Shown here: one piece after another, positions 27,601 through 36,148 of the stretch
Layout: each line of letters starts with the position of its first letter
How positions within the stretch are numbered: the stretch's first letter is position 1
From: Oleispira sp963933055
GTDB lineage: Bacteria > Pseudomonadota > Gammaproteobacteria > Pseudomonadales > Oceanobacteraceae
Direction of reading: 5' to 3'
Length of the DNA stretch: 64,000 nt
Assembly: GCA_963933055.1 (NCBI GenBank)
Contig: CAWVSY010000010.1
Span: 1 to 64,000, forward strand
The notes under the pieces: model-generated
The model's input: the letters and a program-made list of their open reading frames with translations, nothing else
What the model was told of the DNA's origin: nothing
Database searches by the model: none
Translations under genes and position numbers: made by a program

Positions 27601-28284
27601 ATGGAACATGCAAACATAGGCACGGCGCAACATGCGGTCAGTGCTGATACACAAAAAGTATTACGAAATACTTACATGCTATTAGGCATGACATTGGCAT
27701 TCAGTGCAGTCACGGCTGGCATTTCAATGTCTATGAACTTGGGTCATGGTATTGCCATGATTATGTCTTTGGCTGCACTTGCTATTGTTTGGGTTGTGCT
27801 TCCGCGTACTGCCAATACCGCAATGGGACTTCCCGTTGTATTTTTATTCACTGGTCTTTTAGGTGCGGCGCTTGGGCCAATGCTTAACCGTTATCTTGCA
27901 ATGCCTAACGGCGCAGAAATGGTCATGCAGGCGTTGGGTGGCACCGCGGTGATTTTCTTCTCGCTGTCTGCTTACGTACTAACCACTAAGAAAGATTTTT
28001 CTTTCATGGGCGGTTTCTTATTTGCAGGTTTGATGGTAGTTATTGTAGGCGCTATTGGTGCCATGGTTGCTTCTTACTTCTTTGGTGTTGATGTTTCTTT
28101 ATTCTCACTGGCGTTGTCAGGTGCCATTGTATTGCTTATGTCGGGTCTGATTTTGTTTGATACTAGCCGTATTATTAACGGTGGCGAAACAAACTACATC
28201 ATGGCAACGGTAGGCTTGTACTTAAACCTATACAACTTGTTTACTGCGTTACTTCACATTATTGGCGCTACTAGCGACGATTAA
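27601..28284 (+). CDS. Bax inhibitor-1/YccA family membrane protein
   Basis: 227 residues from the ATG at 27601. The earlier ATG at 27589 lies inside the ribosome-binding site (GGAGA) of this one. Seven hydrophobic helices and typical BI-1 features are present: RNTYMLLGMTLAFSAVTAG near the N-terminus and SGLILFDTSRIINGGETNYIMATVGLYLNLYNLFTALLHI at the end (the conserved aspartate region). YccA modulates FtsH in E. coli; other members leak H+ or Ca2+. It is a single gene. Confidence 0.92.
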   Translation: MEHANIGTAQHAVSADTQKVLRNTYMLLGMTLAFSAVTAGISMSMNLGHGIAMIMSLAALAIVWVVLPRTANTAMGLPVVFLFTGLLGAALGPMLNRYLAMPNGAEMVMQALGGTAVIFFSLSAYVLTTKKDFSFMGGFLFAGLMVVIVGAIGAMVASYFFGVDVSLFSLALSGAIVLLMSGLILFDTSRIINGGETNYIMATVGLYLNLYNLFTALLHIIGATSDD

Positions 28285-28302
28285 TAGCGTCCTTAGATAA
28301 TG

Positions 28303-28342
28303 TGGCCATAGAAAGAAGGGGGGCTCCCTCTTCCTATGGCCA
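28303..28342 (+). terminator. Terminator hairpin after the BI-1 gene
   Basis: TGGCCATAG (28303-28311) pairs with CTATGGCCA (28334-28342), and an inner GAAG.GGG/CCC.CTTC stem adds to it. A short T-rich tail follows. Confidence 0.7.
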
Positions 28343-28399
28343 GTTCTATTTCAATGCCTGCTTCATTCGCTATAAAGAAAAAGCTCGTTAAAGCAAAAC

Positions 28400-28453
28400 C
28401 TTTCATTTAAAAAATCTCTTTATTTAAAACAACCCCCTTTATTTAAAACAACC
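28400..28453. repeat. Short tandem repeat, period about 19 bp
   Basis: CTTTATTTAAAACAACC occurs at 28418-28434 and again at 28437-28453. A degenerate copy (CTTTCATTTAAAAAATCT) precedes them at 28400. It lies between the BI-1 terminator and the HEPN-like gene. Confidence 0.7.
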
Positions 28454-28511
28454 TCTGGCATTTTTTCCTCAAACATTGAATGATGAGGTAATAATAATTA
28501 AGAGCTTGAAT

Positions 28512-29258
28512 ATGAGTCCAGATACTTTCTCAGAGCAATCCTCCTTAGATCAGCCAGTAGGCATTGAACTTTTAAGTGCTCAGCTTTTAAGTGAGCGCTA
28601 TCAAACCTTAAAGCAAGTATTACGCAGCCATAAAGACGATTTTAGCCAAGTCCACAGTACTCGCATGCACCGTTCTTTAAGTTGGCTGAAAGCGGCCGCT
28701 GAACAGATTGCGGATGACAATCTTGATCAAGCCTTTATCAATTTATGGATAAGTTTTAGCGCCTGCTTCTATATTGAGGGTGAAGAGCCGATCGGCCCTT
28801 TTATTGAAAAAATTGTCATTTTAGATGAACACCAAAAAATCTATGATTGTCTGTGGCATGAATATTCCGGTTCGGTAAAAGCATTAATAAAAAACCCCTA
28901 CGTATTTGCTGAATTCTGGCAAGCGCAACGTGCGCAATTACAGCAGAAGGCGAATGGCCAGGTTGGTATGGCTGAGGCCGCGTGGCGCCGCAGTTTTGAT
29001 CAGTCGTCTGTTGAGGCGCTCAACTATTTGAGTCGTAAAAAAGTCGCGCCTTTATTTTCAATTGTTTTGGATCGTTTATACGTTTTACGTAATCAGGTTT
29101 TACAAGGTGGGGCGACCTATCAAAGTCGAGTAAATCGTGAGCAGGTAAGCGATGGGGTGAATTTATTGGCCAGTATTATGCCGATAATTATTGGCATTAT
29201 GCTTGATGGTGCAGATCAAGATTGGGGTGAAATAGCCTATCCTGTGATTACAAAATAG
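28512..29258 (+). CDS. HEPN-like hypothetical protein with degenerate RNase motif
   Basis: 248 residues from the ATG at 28512; a TTG at 28476 is an alternative. It is all-helical. Two family patterns are recalled from many uncharacterised bacterial proteins: RSLSWLKAAAEQ...FINLWISFSACF in the first half, and RLYVLRNQVLQGGATYQSRVNR in the second. The latter is the place of the HEPN motif R-x4-H (usual form RNQLVHGGAT), but here H is replaced by Q198 after R193. RNase activity is therefore doubtful. No antitoxin-like partner is adjacent. Confidence 0.7.
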   Translation: MSPDTFSEQSSLDQPVGIELLSAQLLSERYQTLKQVLRSHKDDFSQVHSTRMHRSLSWLKAAAEQIADDNLDQAFINLWISFSACFYIEGEEPIGPFIEKIVILDEHQKIYDCLWHEYSGSVKALIKNPYVFAEFWQAQRAQLQQKANGQVGMAEAAWRRSFDQSSVEALNYLSRKKVAPLFSIVLDRLYVLRNQVLQGGATYQSRVNREQVSDGVNLLASIMPIIIGIMLDGADQDWGEIAYPVITK

Positions 29259-29287
29259 GCTGTTTGCACAACTTCTCGTAAAAGTAG

Positions 29288-31036
29288 CTACATGCGTTCT
29301 AGCGTTGTGATGCCTAGTAAGTTCAAACCTTGCTTGATTGTTTTACCGGATAATGCAGCTAAGCATAAACGACTTTGTTTTTGCTCTTCCGTTTCTGCCG
29401 AAAGAATAGGGCAGTTTTCATAGAAGCTCGAGAATAAGCCTGCTACTTCATAGATATAACTACAAAGTGTGTGTGGCTGACCTTTTTTAGCTAAGCGTTC
29501 TAAGATTTCAGGGAATTGCATTAACTTGTTAGCCAGATCTTTTTCAGGCTCGGCGTCTAATTTTATGTCACCTGAGATGGTATTCATATCTAGACCGGCT
29601 TTATCAAAAATGCTGGCAACACGGGTATAAGCGTACATTAAATACGGTGCGGTATTACCTTCAAAGCTCAGCATTTGCTCAAAGTTGAAAATGTAATCAC
29701 GAGCACGGTCTTTAGAAAGATCGGCGTATTTAACCGCTGCGATTCCTACCGCTTTACCAATCTTCTCTAATTCTTCCTCGCCCATGTCAGGATTTTTGCT
29801 GCGAACTAATGCAATAGCACGCTCTTCTGCTTCATCTAACAGGTCAACCAATTTAACGGTGCCACCACTACGCGTCTTAAACGGTTTGCCATCTGCGCCG
29901 TTCATGGTGCCAAAGCCTAGGTGCTCAAGGCGGGTTTGCTCGCTAGCAAAACCGGCTTTGTGTGCCAGAGCAAATACTTGGTTGAAGTGCAGGGCTTGGC
30001 GTTGGTCAACAAAATACAAAACACGGTCGGCTTTTAATTCTTGTGCGCGATAACGTATAGCGGCTAAATCGCTGGTAGCGTATAAGAAACCGCCGCCGGA
30101 TTTTTGAACAATAATGGGCAGTGGCTCGCCTTCTTTGTTTTTGAACTCATCTAAGAAAACACACTGAGCGCCATTACTTTCGGTCAATAGCTTTGCTTCG
30201 GTCAATTTATCAACGATGGATTGAAGGTCTTTGTTGTAAGCGCTTTCGCCACGCACATCGGCGGCGGTTAAGCTTACGCCAAGACGCTTATAGAGGGCTA
30301 AGCAATGCTCTAGAGAAATGCTATTGAACTCAGTCCAAAGCTTGTTGCAGTATTCGTCACCGGATTGAAGTGCAACAACCAGCTCGCGAGCACGGGTAGC
30401 AAACTCTTCAGACTCATCAAAACGTTGTTTTGAGGCACGGTAGAAACCTTCTAGATCGGCTAAATCTAACGACTCGCCGTTATTCTGCTGCTCTTCCATA
30501 TACGCCAGCAACATACCAAATTGAGTACCCCAGTCGCCAACGTGATTCTGACGAATAACCTTGTGGCCTTGGAATTCTAAAGCACGCACAACCGCATCGC
30601 CGATGATGCTTGAACGAAGGTGACCTACGTGCATTTCTTTAGCAAGGTTGGGGGAGCTGTAATCGACAACAATGGTTTGAATGTCGTTATCAGTGGCTTT
30701 TTTGATGCCCAAATCTGGTGCGCTTAATGCTTTGCTCACTTGTTGTTCTAACCATGAATCATTAACAAAAAAGTTAATGAAACCAGGGCCCGCAATTTGA
30801 GTATCAGAAATACGTGGATCTTGTGGTAGTGCCGCCGTGATCTTTTCAGCAAGTTCTCTTGGGTTCATTCCTGCTGGTTTAGCCAGCATCATCGCAATAT
30901 TACACGCGAAGTCGCCGTGGCTTTTGTCTTTGGTATTTTGAAGATTGATGCGCGGGCTTATGTCCTCAGCAAGAATACCTTGTTGCTTAAGGGTTTCTAA
31001 GGTTTGTAATAATAATGCTTCGACAACCGATTTCAT
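29288..31036 (-). CDS. argS: Arginine--tRNA ligase
   Basis: This 582-residue class I synthetase has the normal ArgRS length. The N-terminal additional domain ends near residue 110, then the HIGH-type signature in VVDYSSPNLAKEMHVGHLRSSIIGD, GDWGTQFGML, and the catalytic core. The DALR anticodon-binding domain spans the last 130 residues, ending LNLLGITTLERM. It charges tRNA-Arg. Start ATG with AAAGG seven bases upstream. It is a single gene. Confidence 0.98.
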   Translation of the reverse strand: MKSVVEALLLQTLETLKQQGILAEDISPRINLQNTKDKSHGDFACNIAMMLAKPAGMNPRELAEKITAALPQDPRISDTQIAGPGFINFFVNDSWLEQQVSKALSAPDLGIKKATDNDIQTIVVDYSSPNLAKEMHVGHLRSSIIGDAVVRALEFQGHKVIRQNHVGDWGTQFGMLLAYMEEQQNNGESLDLADLEGFYRASKQRFDESEEFATRARELVVALQSGDEYCNKLWTEFNSISLEHCLALYKRLGVSLTAADVRGESAYNKDLQSIVDKLTEAKLLTESNGAQCVFLDEFKNKEGEPLPIIVQKSGGGFLYATSDLAAIRYRAQELKADRVLYFVDQRQALHFNQVFALAHKAGFASEQTRLEHLGFGTMNGADGKPFKTRSGGTVKLVDLLDEAEERAIALVRSKNPDMGEEELEKIGKAVGIAAVKYADLSKDRARDYIFNFEQMLSFEGNTAPYLMYAYTRVASIFDKAGLDMNTISGDIKLDAEPEKDLANKLMQFPEILERLAKKGQPHTLCSYIYEVAGLFSSFYENCPILSAETEEQKQSRLCLAALSGKTIKQGLNLLGITTLERM

Positions 31037-31243
31037 GCTGCTACCTTTCTATGGCTCACCAGAGCCCGCTGTAAATTTTAGGGGCAGATTTTACGCGATA
31101 CTCATCAACTTGTCTTGGCTTGTACTTATATTAAGGTGAGTAATTTTAATGGCTCATTTGATCCTATACAGAGAATCAATAATCTTGTCATACTTATTTG
31201 GTGCTTGGATGTTAAATGTATGGATGTTTTATCGGAGGGAGCA

Positions 31244-31423
31244 ATGCATAGCTATTACATTAAAAAAGCGAAGGAGTGTGAACAGGCTATTGCGCTATTG
31301 CAGCAGCAAATTGAACGTATGAATACGGATGACGATTTGAGGCTTCAACAGCAAATGGCTAAGGTTCGTCGAGAGCTGAATAATTATCGTACGGCGGTTG
31401 AACGAGCTACCGCTGACGCATAG
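31244..31423 (+). CDS. Small helical protein (59 aa)
   Basis: The ATG at 31244 is preceded by a strong GGAGGGAG, which decides the start and makes this short frame credible. The peptide MHSYYIKKAKECEQAIALL is followed by a glutamine- and arginine-rich heptad-like helix to the end, so it is probably a coiled coil or helical hairpin. I do not recognise a family. The stop codon lies in a perfect terminator-like hairpin. Confidence 0.65.
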   Translation: MHSYYIKKAKECEQAIALLQQQIERMNTDDDLRLQQQMAKVRRELNNYRTAVERATADA

Positions 31424-31431
31424 TCAGCGGT
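31409..31431 (+). terminator. Hairpin at the stop codon of the 59-aa gene
   Basis: ACCGCTGAC pairs with GTCAGCGGT around a 5-nt loop; a weak T tract follows. Confidence 0.55.
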
Positions 31432-31463
31432 GATTGTTAAGCGTTTAAATAAACGTAAACGAT

Positions 31464-32309
31464 TTAAACTTCAACAATGGCGCCTTTGTGAATGCCTTCA
31501 AAGGCCTTTACTGTAATGCTGCTATTGCCATGTTCGCTTTGTAATACTTTAGCGATATGAGCAGCGATGCATTCTACGGTGGTATCACTGTTCATTATGT
31601 AGCAAGTACGCTGAGGCAAAGTAAGTTCAAAATGCCCTTGTGGTGCGTCGTAGGCAAAGTGCATTTGTGGCTTCTGATCATTGCTGATACTGACGAGATC
31701 TTCTTCGCTGCCTATGTAAATGTCGGCCCAGCGTTCAGCCCAGCTAATTTCTAAATTATTATCACGGTTACCATCGCGCCATATTTGGATACGTGAACGG
31801 TGACCATGAGCAATTCGCTGACAGTTGCCATCATGCTTCTTCAGGCCATGACTGTAGTGATAAAAAGCCCCCATAATTTCTTCTGACTCAAAGCTGAGCT
31901 GTATGTGCTCTAAATTTTCAGGAAATTCACTTTCAAGTTGTTGCAATGACCATTGGGCAACCGATGTTTGATCAATGTGCTCAGCATCAATTAAAGCAAC
32001 GGCTTCAATTGGTGCATCCATGGTCAGCACGTCATCATTACCGAATGTCCAGGTTAAGGTGATGCGTTCTTCTTTAATATCGTAGCTGAGGCGATTTGAT
32101 TGAATCGGCAATAACAGGCGGTGATCTAATTGATCATCTAGCCAGTTGCGCATGACTTTTTTAACTAAGCCAAAATCCCAGATCATGCTGGTATGATTTA
32201 GGCCGCCGTCCAGCAAAACAGATGCTAACCATGTTTCGCCAACCAGTCCTCGCTGATCATCAAGATAGCTAAAGTCTACGTTGGTAAGATTGTCGACGAA
32301 TAATTGCAT
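31464..32309 (-). CDS. Tandem T-fold protein related to 6-carboxytetrahydropterin synthase (QueD)
   Basis: 281 residues from the ATG at 32309, with AAGAG upstream. A TTG at 32381 is unlikely. Domain 1 (about 1-125) carries the QueD motifs WDFG (D45) and LDHRLLLP (D62, H63) but no zinc histidines. Domain 2 (about 135-281) has FYHYSHGL (H154), C163 and HGH (H168, H170), plus TVECIAAHI and AFEG (E271), but lacks DFG and LDH. The usual catalytic set is thus divided between two T-folds. It may act on pterins or 7-deazaguanine precursors; the reaction is not certain. Confidence 0.78.
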   Translation of the reverse strand: MQLFVDNLTNVDFSYLDDQRGLVGETWLASVLLDGGLNHTSMIWDFGLVKKVMRNWLDDQLDHRLLLPIQSNRLSYDIKEERITLTWTFGNDDVLTMDAPIEAVALIDAEHIDQTSVAQWSLQQLESEFPENLEHIQLSFESEEIMGAFYHYSHGLKKHDGNCQRIAHGHRSRIQIWRDGNRDNNLEISWAERWADIYIGSEEDLVSISNDQKPQMHFAYDAPQGHFELTLPQRTCYIMNSDTTVECIAAHIAKVLQSEHGNSSITVKAFEGIHKGAIVEV

Positions 32310-32456
32310 GGTTTTCTCTTGCTTGGGTATAAAAGAGGGCATTCTACCCGAACTTCGCCTTTCAGCGTAGTAGCGGATCACAGGAAGGGGACTTTTAAAG
32401 CGCTTTTCGATGTTATACTGCCATTACTACAAGATATCTTATTAATATGAGTGTGT

Positions 32457-32933
32457 ATGAAATACTTAAAACTGGAAGATTTTGATCGTGCTTGGATTTT
32501 TCGCCATAAAGATCTTCCTTTAGCGGATGATGTTAAAGCGCTTATTAAACCTTATACCGAAGCGGTTTCTAATCAACTTTGGAATCAATACATTAGCCAG
32601 CAGGCGGGTCATCCTTCACAGTTTGATAATGCGGATTGGCCAAGTAAAAAAGGCGTATGGCAAGAAAGAGCAAGCTGGCAAGAAGCTTGGGACAGTGATG
32701 ATAATACCTTGCCGGGCATGATTTTGAATCACTTGGATTGGGACGATAATACGAATGTATTGTTTTTCTACGATGCGGATCGCGTTGTCGAAACCAGTTG
32801 GAAGGTATTTAAAGAAGCGTGGAAGAATTTTTTGTTTTTTGATGATGGCCCAATTCTATTGGGTAAAAAACGTAAGCAAGCCGTGCAATTTTTGCAAAAC
32901 GGTGAGTTTATTGTGGGTCGTCGTCCAGAGTAA
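32457..32933 (+). CDS. DUF2947 family protein
   Basis: 158 residues from the ATG at 32457; a GTG six bases earlier is possible. It is a tryptophan-rich, acidic soluble protein: YLKLEDFDRAWIFRHKDLPL at the start, then repeated W residues (WNQYIS, DNADWPSKKGVW, ASWQEAWDSD) and a C-terminal FDDGPILLGKKRKQAVQF. It matches my memory of DUF2947 in Vibrio, Shewanella and Pseudoalteromonas; the function is unknown. A TATACT -10 (32414-32419) precedes it. It overlaps the transporter gene by one base. Confidence 0.75.
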   Translation: MKYLKLEDFDRAWIFRHKDLPLADDVKALIKPYTEAVSNQLWNQYISQQAGHPSQFDNADWPSKKGVWQERASWQEAWDSDDNTLPGMILNHLDWDDNTNVLFFYDADRVVETSWKVFKEAWKNFLFFDDGPILLGKKRKQAVQFLQNGEFIVGRRPE

Positions 32934-33850
32934 TGGAGCGACGCAATGCTAAGGCCAGTGCGTTATGGATGGTTGGCGCTATTTTGGCGTTTTCTTTAAC
33001 GGCGGTAGCCGGAAGAGAAGCAACAACCGCTCTAGACGCGGGTAGTCTTAAAGAAAATTTGTCGATATCTCAATTGGTTTTCTTTCGCAACGTGATTGGA
33101 TTGGCCGTGATCTTTTTATTGCTGTCTTTTCATCGTTTGCGAGGTGGTAAGCTCACCTTAAAAACTCATCATTTAAAGCTTCATATTAGCCGTAATTTTA
33201 CTCATTTTTGTGGGCAATGGTGTTGGTTTTATGGTTTGGCTATATTGCCTCTCGCTCAGGTATTTGCGATTGAATTTACCGTCCCTATCTGGACGGCTAT
33301 TTTTGCGGGGATCTTATTAAAAGAAAAGCTCACGCCAATCAGGCTGATAGCGCTTGCAATGGGGTTTTCGGGGGTATTGCTTATATTGAAGCCAGGCTAC
33401 AGTATTATTGAGTGGGCATCGTGGGTGGTTCTGTTCAGTGCCGTCGCCTATGCTCTGGCGCATACCTTAACCAAGCGTATTGCGGGTTATGATAGTGCTT
33501 TGACCCTATTGCTTTATATGCATCTAATACAGCTGCCGTTTGCTTTGCTATTGGTGGCATTTGATTTTTCTTGGCCGCAAGGGGTGGTATGGCTGTACGT
33601 TGCTTTAACGGCAGTGGCGGCGATGTCGGCGCATTATTGCATGGCGAAAGCATTAAGTTTTGCCGATGCGATGGTTGTGATGCCAATGGATTTCTTACGA
33701 TTACCTCTGATTGCTTTGGTTGGTTACCTGTTTTATCAAGAGCACGTCGACTTATGGCTGTTTGCGGGGGCGCTTATTATGCTATTGGGCAATATGTTGT
33801 CATTAAAAGAATCTGCCAGCAAAGAGCCTGTCAAAAAAGAGCCTGCTTAA
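32933..33850 (+). CDS. DMT family (EamA) transporter
   Basis: This 305-residue protein has ten membrane segments in two EamA halves. FFRNVIGLAVIFLLL, FAIEFTVPIWTAIFAGILLKEKLT (the conserved inter-helix loop) and, in the second half, ALSFADAMVVMPMDFLRLPLIALVGYLFYQE support the call. The substrate is unknown. It is coupled (TAATG) to the DUF2947 gene. Its last codons, encoding EPVKKEPA, also form the terminator for the convergent acyltransferase gene. Confidence 0.88.
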   Translation: MERRNAKASALWMVGAILAFSLTAVAGREATTALDAGSLKENLSISQLVFFRNVIGLAVIFLLLSFHRLRGGKLTLKTHHLKLHISRNFTHFCGQWCWFYGLAILPLAQVFAIEFTVPIWTAIFAGILLKEKLTPIRLIALAMGFSGVLLILKPGYSIIEWASWVVLFSAVAYALAHTLTKRIAGYDSALTLLLYMHLIQLPFALLLVAFDFSWPQGVVWLYVALTAVAAMSAHYCMAKALSFADAMVVMPMDFLRLPLIALVGYLFYQEHVDLWLFAGALIMLLGNMLSLKESASKEPVKKEPA

Positions 33851-33861
33851 ATAGCAGGCTC
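33833..33861 (-). terminator. Intrinsic terminator of the acyltransferase gene, inside the DMT gene end
   Basis: GAGCCTGC (33839-33846) pairs with GCAGGCTC (33854-33861). On the minus strand six T residues follow (33838-33833). The hairpin spans the stop codon of the DMT gene, so coding sequence doubles as terminator. Confidence 0.8.
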
Positions 33862-33883
33862 GGGTGCCGTATAAAATGAGGTA

Positions 33884-34840
33884 CTAGGCTTTTTTCTTCT
33901 TGCGCTTTTTCTTTTTCGGATAAAAAGGTTCTTCACCTTCAGGACGACTGCGGAAGCGGCGGTGCATCCATAAATATTGTTCTGGATGAAGGCGCACAAA
34001 CGTTTCTAACTGCTGGTTGAGTCGTGTTGCGGCCGTGATGTCGTCATCTTCAGCGATATTTTCAAATATAGGGGAGAAATGGATGCTATACGTTCCATTT
34101 TTCTCTCTAAACTGACCAATCATTAATACCGTTGCCCCTGTTGAGTGGGCTAAACCACTGGCCATTTTAAGGGTCGCGGTTTGGATGCCAAAGAAGGGCG
34201 CAAAGACGGAGCGACGCTTTCCAAAGTCTTGATCATAGCCATACCATACGGTATGGCCTTCTTTGATATAGCTGCACATTTTCTTTAATTGGAACTTGTC
34301 GAATTTTTCATGGCTATAGCGTCGGCGAGATCGTTCAATAACGGCATCAAATAATGCGTTGTCGTGGGGGCGATACATGTAATTGAAATCAAAGATACTA
34401 TTAGCGAGAGGGCCCGCTAAATCTAGAATGCTAAAATGCGCGCCAACCAATAAAACGCCTTTGCCACGATCTTGTGCTTCTTTTAAATGCTCATAGCCAT
34501 GAACTTCTAAATTATCAATTAACGGTTTATGGCTGCGCCACCAGGCGATGGTTGATTCGATTAAACCTTTCATATTGGCAATAAAAGAGTCTTTCACCAT
34601 TGTTTCACGCTCAGCATCACTCAGCTCAGGAAAGCAGGCGTTAATGTTGGTGCGAGCAATCTGTAGGCGCATGCCTCCTTGCTTGTACATCATGGTCCCT
34701 AAGAAAGTACCAAGCCATTGCTTTGCACCATAGGGTAGCCAAGCGATTAAATACAATAGGAAAAGGCCGAACCAAGTTATCCAGTATTTTGGGTGTAAGA
34801 AGTTTCGATAATAATACTTGGGGTCTATCTTTGGCTTCAT
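33884..34840 (-). CDS. LpxL/LpxP-type lipid A acyltransferase family protein
   Basis: 318 residues from the ATG at 34840 (a TTG two codons earlier is open). One N-terminal membrane helix (about 20-45) is followed by the acyltransferase domain with the HxxxxD motif (VGAHFSILD), YRPHDNALFDAVIERSRRRY, and WYGYDQDFG, then LWMHRRFRSRPEG, all typical of HtrB/LpxL. It adds a secondary acyl chain to lipid A at the inner membrane. A lysine-rich tail (PKKKKRKKKKA) ends the protein. The exact position of acylation is not predictable. Confidence 0.87.
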   Translation of the reverse strand: MKPKIDPKYYYRNFLHPKYWITWFGLFLLYLIAWLPYGAKQWLGTFLGTMMYKQGGMRLQIARTNINACFPELSDAERETMVKDSFIANMKGLIESTIAWWRSHKPLIDNLEVHGYEHLKEAQDRGKGVLLVGAHFSILDLAGPLANSIFDFNYMYRPHDNALFDAVIERSRRRYSHEKFDKFQLKKMCSYIKEGHTVWYGYDQDFGKRRSVFAPFFGIQTATLKMASGLAHSTGATVLMIGQFREKNGTYSIHFSPIFENIAEDDDITAATRLNQQLETFVRLHPEQYLWMHRRFRSRPEGEEPFYPKKKKRKKKKA

Positions 34841-34846
34841 GTTCAA

Positions 34847-35231
34847 TAATTATCGTTAGAGTGAGAGCATATTCTAATCGATAAATAAGTAATAAGGGTA
34901 CACATTAGTGTTTTGCACAAAAGTTGAAGGTGCTATCCCGCTATCTTTAAGGGCAAACTTTAAGGGCAAGTATTCAAATTTGATCACTGATTTTCTTGTC
35001 GTTATGTAATTTTTTTTAGCGACAGAAAATCGCAATAAAACGCTTGCAAATTGATCTTTCCTTTAAAAACATAGACTTATTTGAGTTGATGATTCTGACC
35101 CAAAGTGCGATCGAAAAAGCAATAGATAACCGTGAGAAAAAGCGCTTGATTTTGTCGGCTAAATCTAAGAAAGTGCGCGTCCTTTTTCGCTCTCTATTAT
35201 TGTTGAGAGCCGTCTGTTTGAGAGTATTTAA
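34847..35231. other. 385-bp non-coding gap with short tandem repeat
   Basis: The gap lies between the divergent acyltransferase and DUF2750 genes. CTTTAAGGGCAA occurs twice, 13 bp apart (34945-34956 and 34958-34969). Two overlapping short frames exist (35044-35235 plus; 35016-35240 minus). Neither has a convincing ribosome-binding site or a recognisable product. The plus frame does end in an ATGA overlap with the next start. Confidence 0.5.
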
Positions 35232-35636
35232 ATGAGTCACGTATTAACTAAGCAGCAAATTCAATCCGTTGCCAGTATGACTGAGGAAGCCCTGTATCAG
35301 TATTTCATACAGCAGTCAGTTGAGCATAAGCAAGTTTGGGGGTTGCGTGATGAAGATGGATTTGTTCAGTTGGGAACGGCAGAGCAGGTATGTTTGCCTG
35401 TGTGGCCTCATGAGGAGTTAGCATTGCAGTGTGCTATGGATGAGTGGGAAGGTTGCGAAGCTGTCGCTATACCTGTGCAGCTGTGGGCGAGTCAGTGGTT
35501 GTCGAACATGAATAAGAAAGGCGCTTGGCTGACGATTTGTCCAAGTGAATATGATGATTGCTTGGTCTGTGAGCCGCTGGATGTTCAGCGTGATACGTTA
35601 TCGGCTATGCCTGTGGCGAATGACCAATTGCACTAA
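35232..35636 (+). CDS. DUF2750 domain protein
   Basis: This 134-residue acidic protein matches the DUF2750 pattern: helix SMTEEALYQYFIQQSVEHKQVWGLRDEDGF, then CLPVWPHEELALQCAMDEWEGCEAVAIPVQLWASQWLSNMNKKGAWLTICPS. The family is small and uncharacterised. GAGAG lies eight bases before the ATG. It is a single gene, convergent with yebG across a strong terminator. Confidence 0.8.
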   Translation: MSHVLTKQQIQSVASMTEEALYQYFIQQSVEHKQVWGLRDEDGFVQLGTAEQVCLPVWPHEELALQCAMDEWEGCEAVAIPVQLWASQWLSNMNKKGAWLTICPSEYDDCLVCEPLDVQRDTLSAMPVANDQLH

Positions 35637-35642
35637 TCTTTT

Positions 35643-35682
35643 TAAAAAAGCCTACCTTGCCGAGGAAGATTGGCAAGGTAGG
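35643..35682 (-). terminator. Intrinsic terminator of yebG
   Basis: An 11-bp perfect stem (CCTACCTTGCC with GGCAAGGTAGG, 10-nt loop). On the minus strand it is followed by CTTTTTT. It also lies just after the DUF2750 stop and may act both ways. Confidence 0.8.
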
Positions 35683-35718
35683 AAAATCAATTCTATGATG
35701 TTTCAAGCGTTAAATTCT

Positions 35719-35979
35719 TCACCCTTCATCTACTGACTGGGCATCAAACAAGACTTCTGACTTTCCTTTTAAGGCCGCTGCTAGCTTGTCTTTATTGTGG
35801 GCAAATAATAAGCCGATGCTTTCGACTTGCTGTTCATTAAGACCTTCTATATTTTGCTCTACAAAATAACTAACGGCTTCCGCTAATTCGAGCATTTTGT
35901 CGTATTCATCAGCTTCTTTTTTGCTGGTGAAAGTCTTGCTTGTATCTCTATCTGACATAAAAAGGGTCACCACTGCCAT
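35719..35979 (-). CDS. yebG: YebG family SOS-induced protein
   Basis: This 86-residue protein matches YebG: MAVVTLFMSDRD at the N-terminus, KKEADEYDKMLELAEAVSYFVEQ and INESIGLL-like helix LNEQQVESIGLLFAHNKDKLAAALKGK. YebG is a DNA-damage-inducible protein of unclear function in E. coli. AGGAG lies seven bases before the ATG. A near-consensus LexA box is about 20 bp upstream, so SOS control is directly visible. Confidence 0.93.
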   Translation of the reverse strand: MAVVTLFMSDRDTSKTFTSKKEADEYDKMLELAEAVSYFVEQNIEGLNEQQVESIGLLFAHNKDKLAAALKGKSEVLFDAQSVDEG

Positions 35980-35997
35980 GGGTTTACTCCTGAAGAC

Positions 35998-36017
35998 TAC
36001 TGTATGTAAGTACAGTA
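35998..36017. promoter_or_regulatory. LexA (SOS) box of yebG
   Basis: TACTGTATGTAAGTACAGTA matches the gammaproteobacterial consensus TACTGTATATATATACAGTA at 18 of 20 positions, including both CTGT/ACAG arms. It lies 19 bp from the yebG start. Confidence 0.93.
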
Positions 36018-36148
36018 TTTGGTTTTGGCTTGTGTGTCAATACAAAAAAATGGCCAAGTCTGTGGTGTATTTGATTTTATCGATATAAATCTTGCCCTAT
36101 TTTCTTTACACTTAGATGAAATTAAAACAGTACTAAAGGATGGCTCTT

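Noticed and set aside
29784..30053. Open frame antisense to argS
   Set aside because: Shadow of a conserved synthetase gene, arginine/serine-rich with no start signal.
35016..35240. Overlapping short frames on both strands (35044-35235 plus, 35016-35240 minus)
   Set aside because: No good ribosome-binding site, TTG start on the plus frame, no recognisable product; the plus frame's ATGA overlap with DUF2750 is the only point in its favour.
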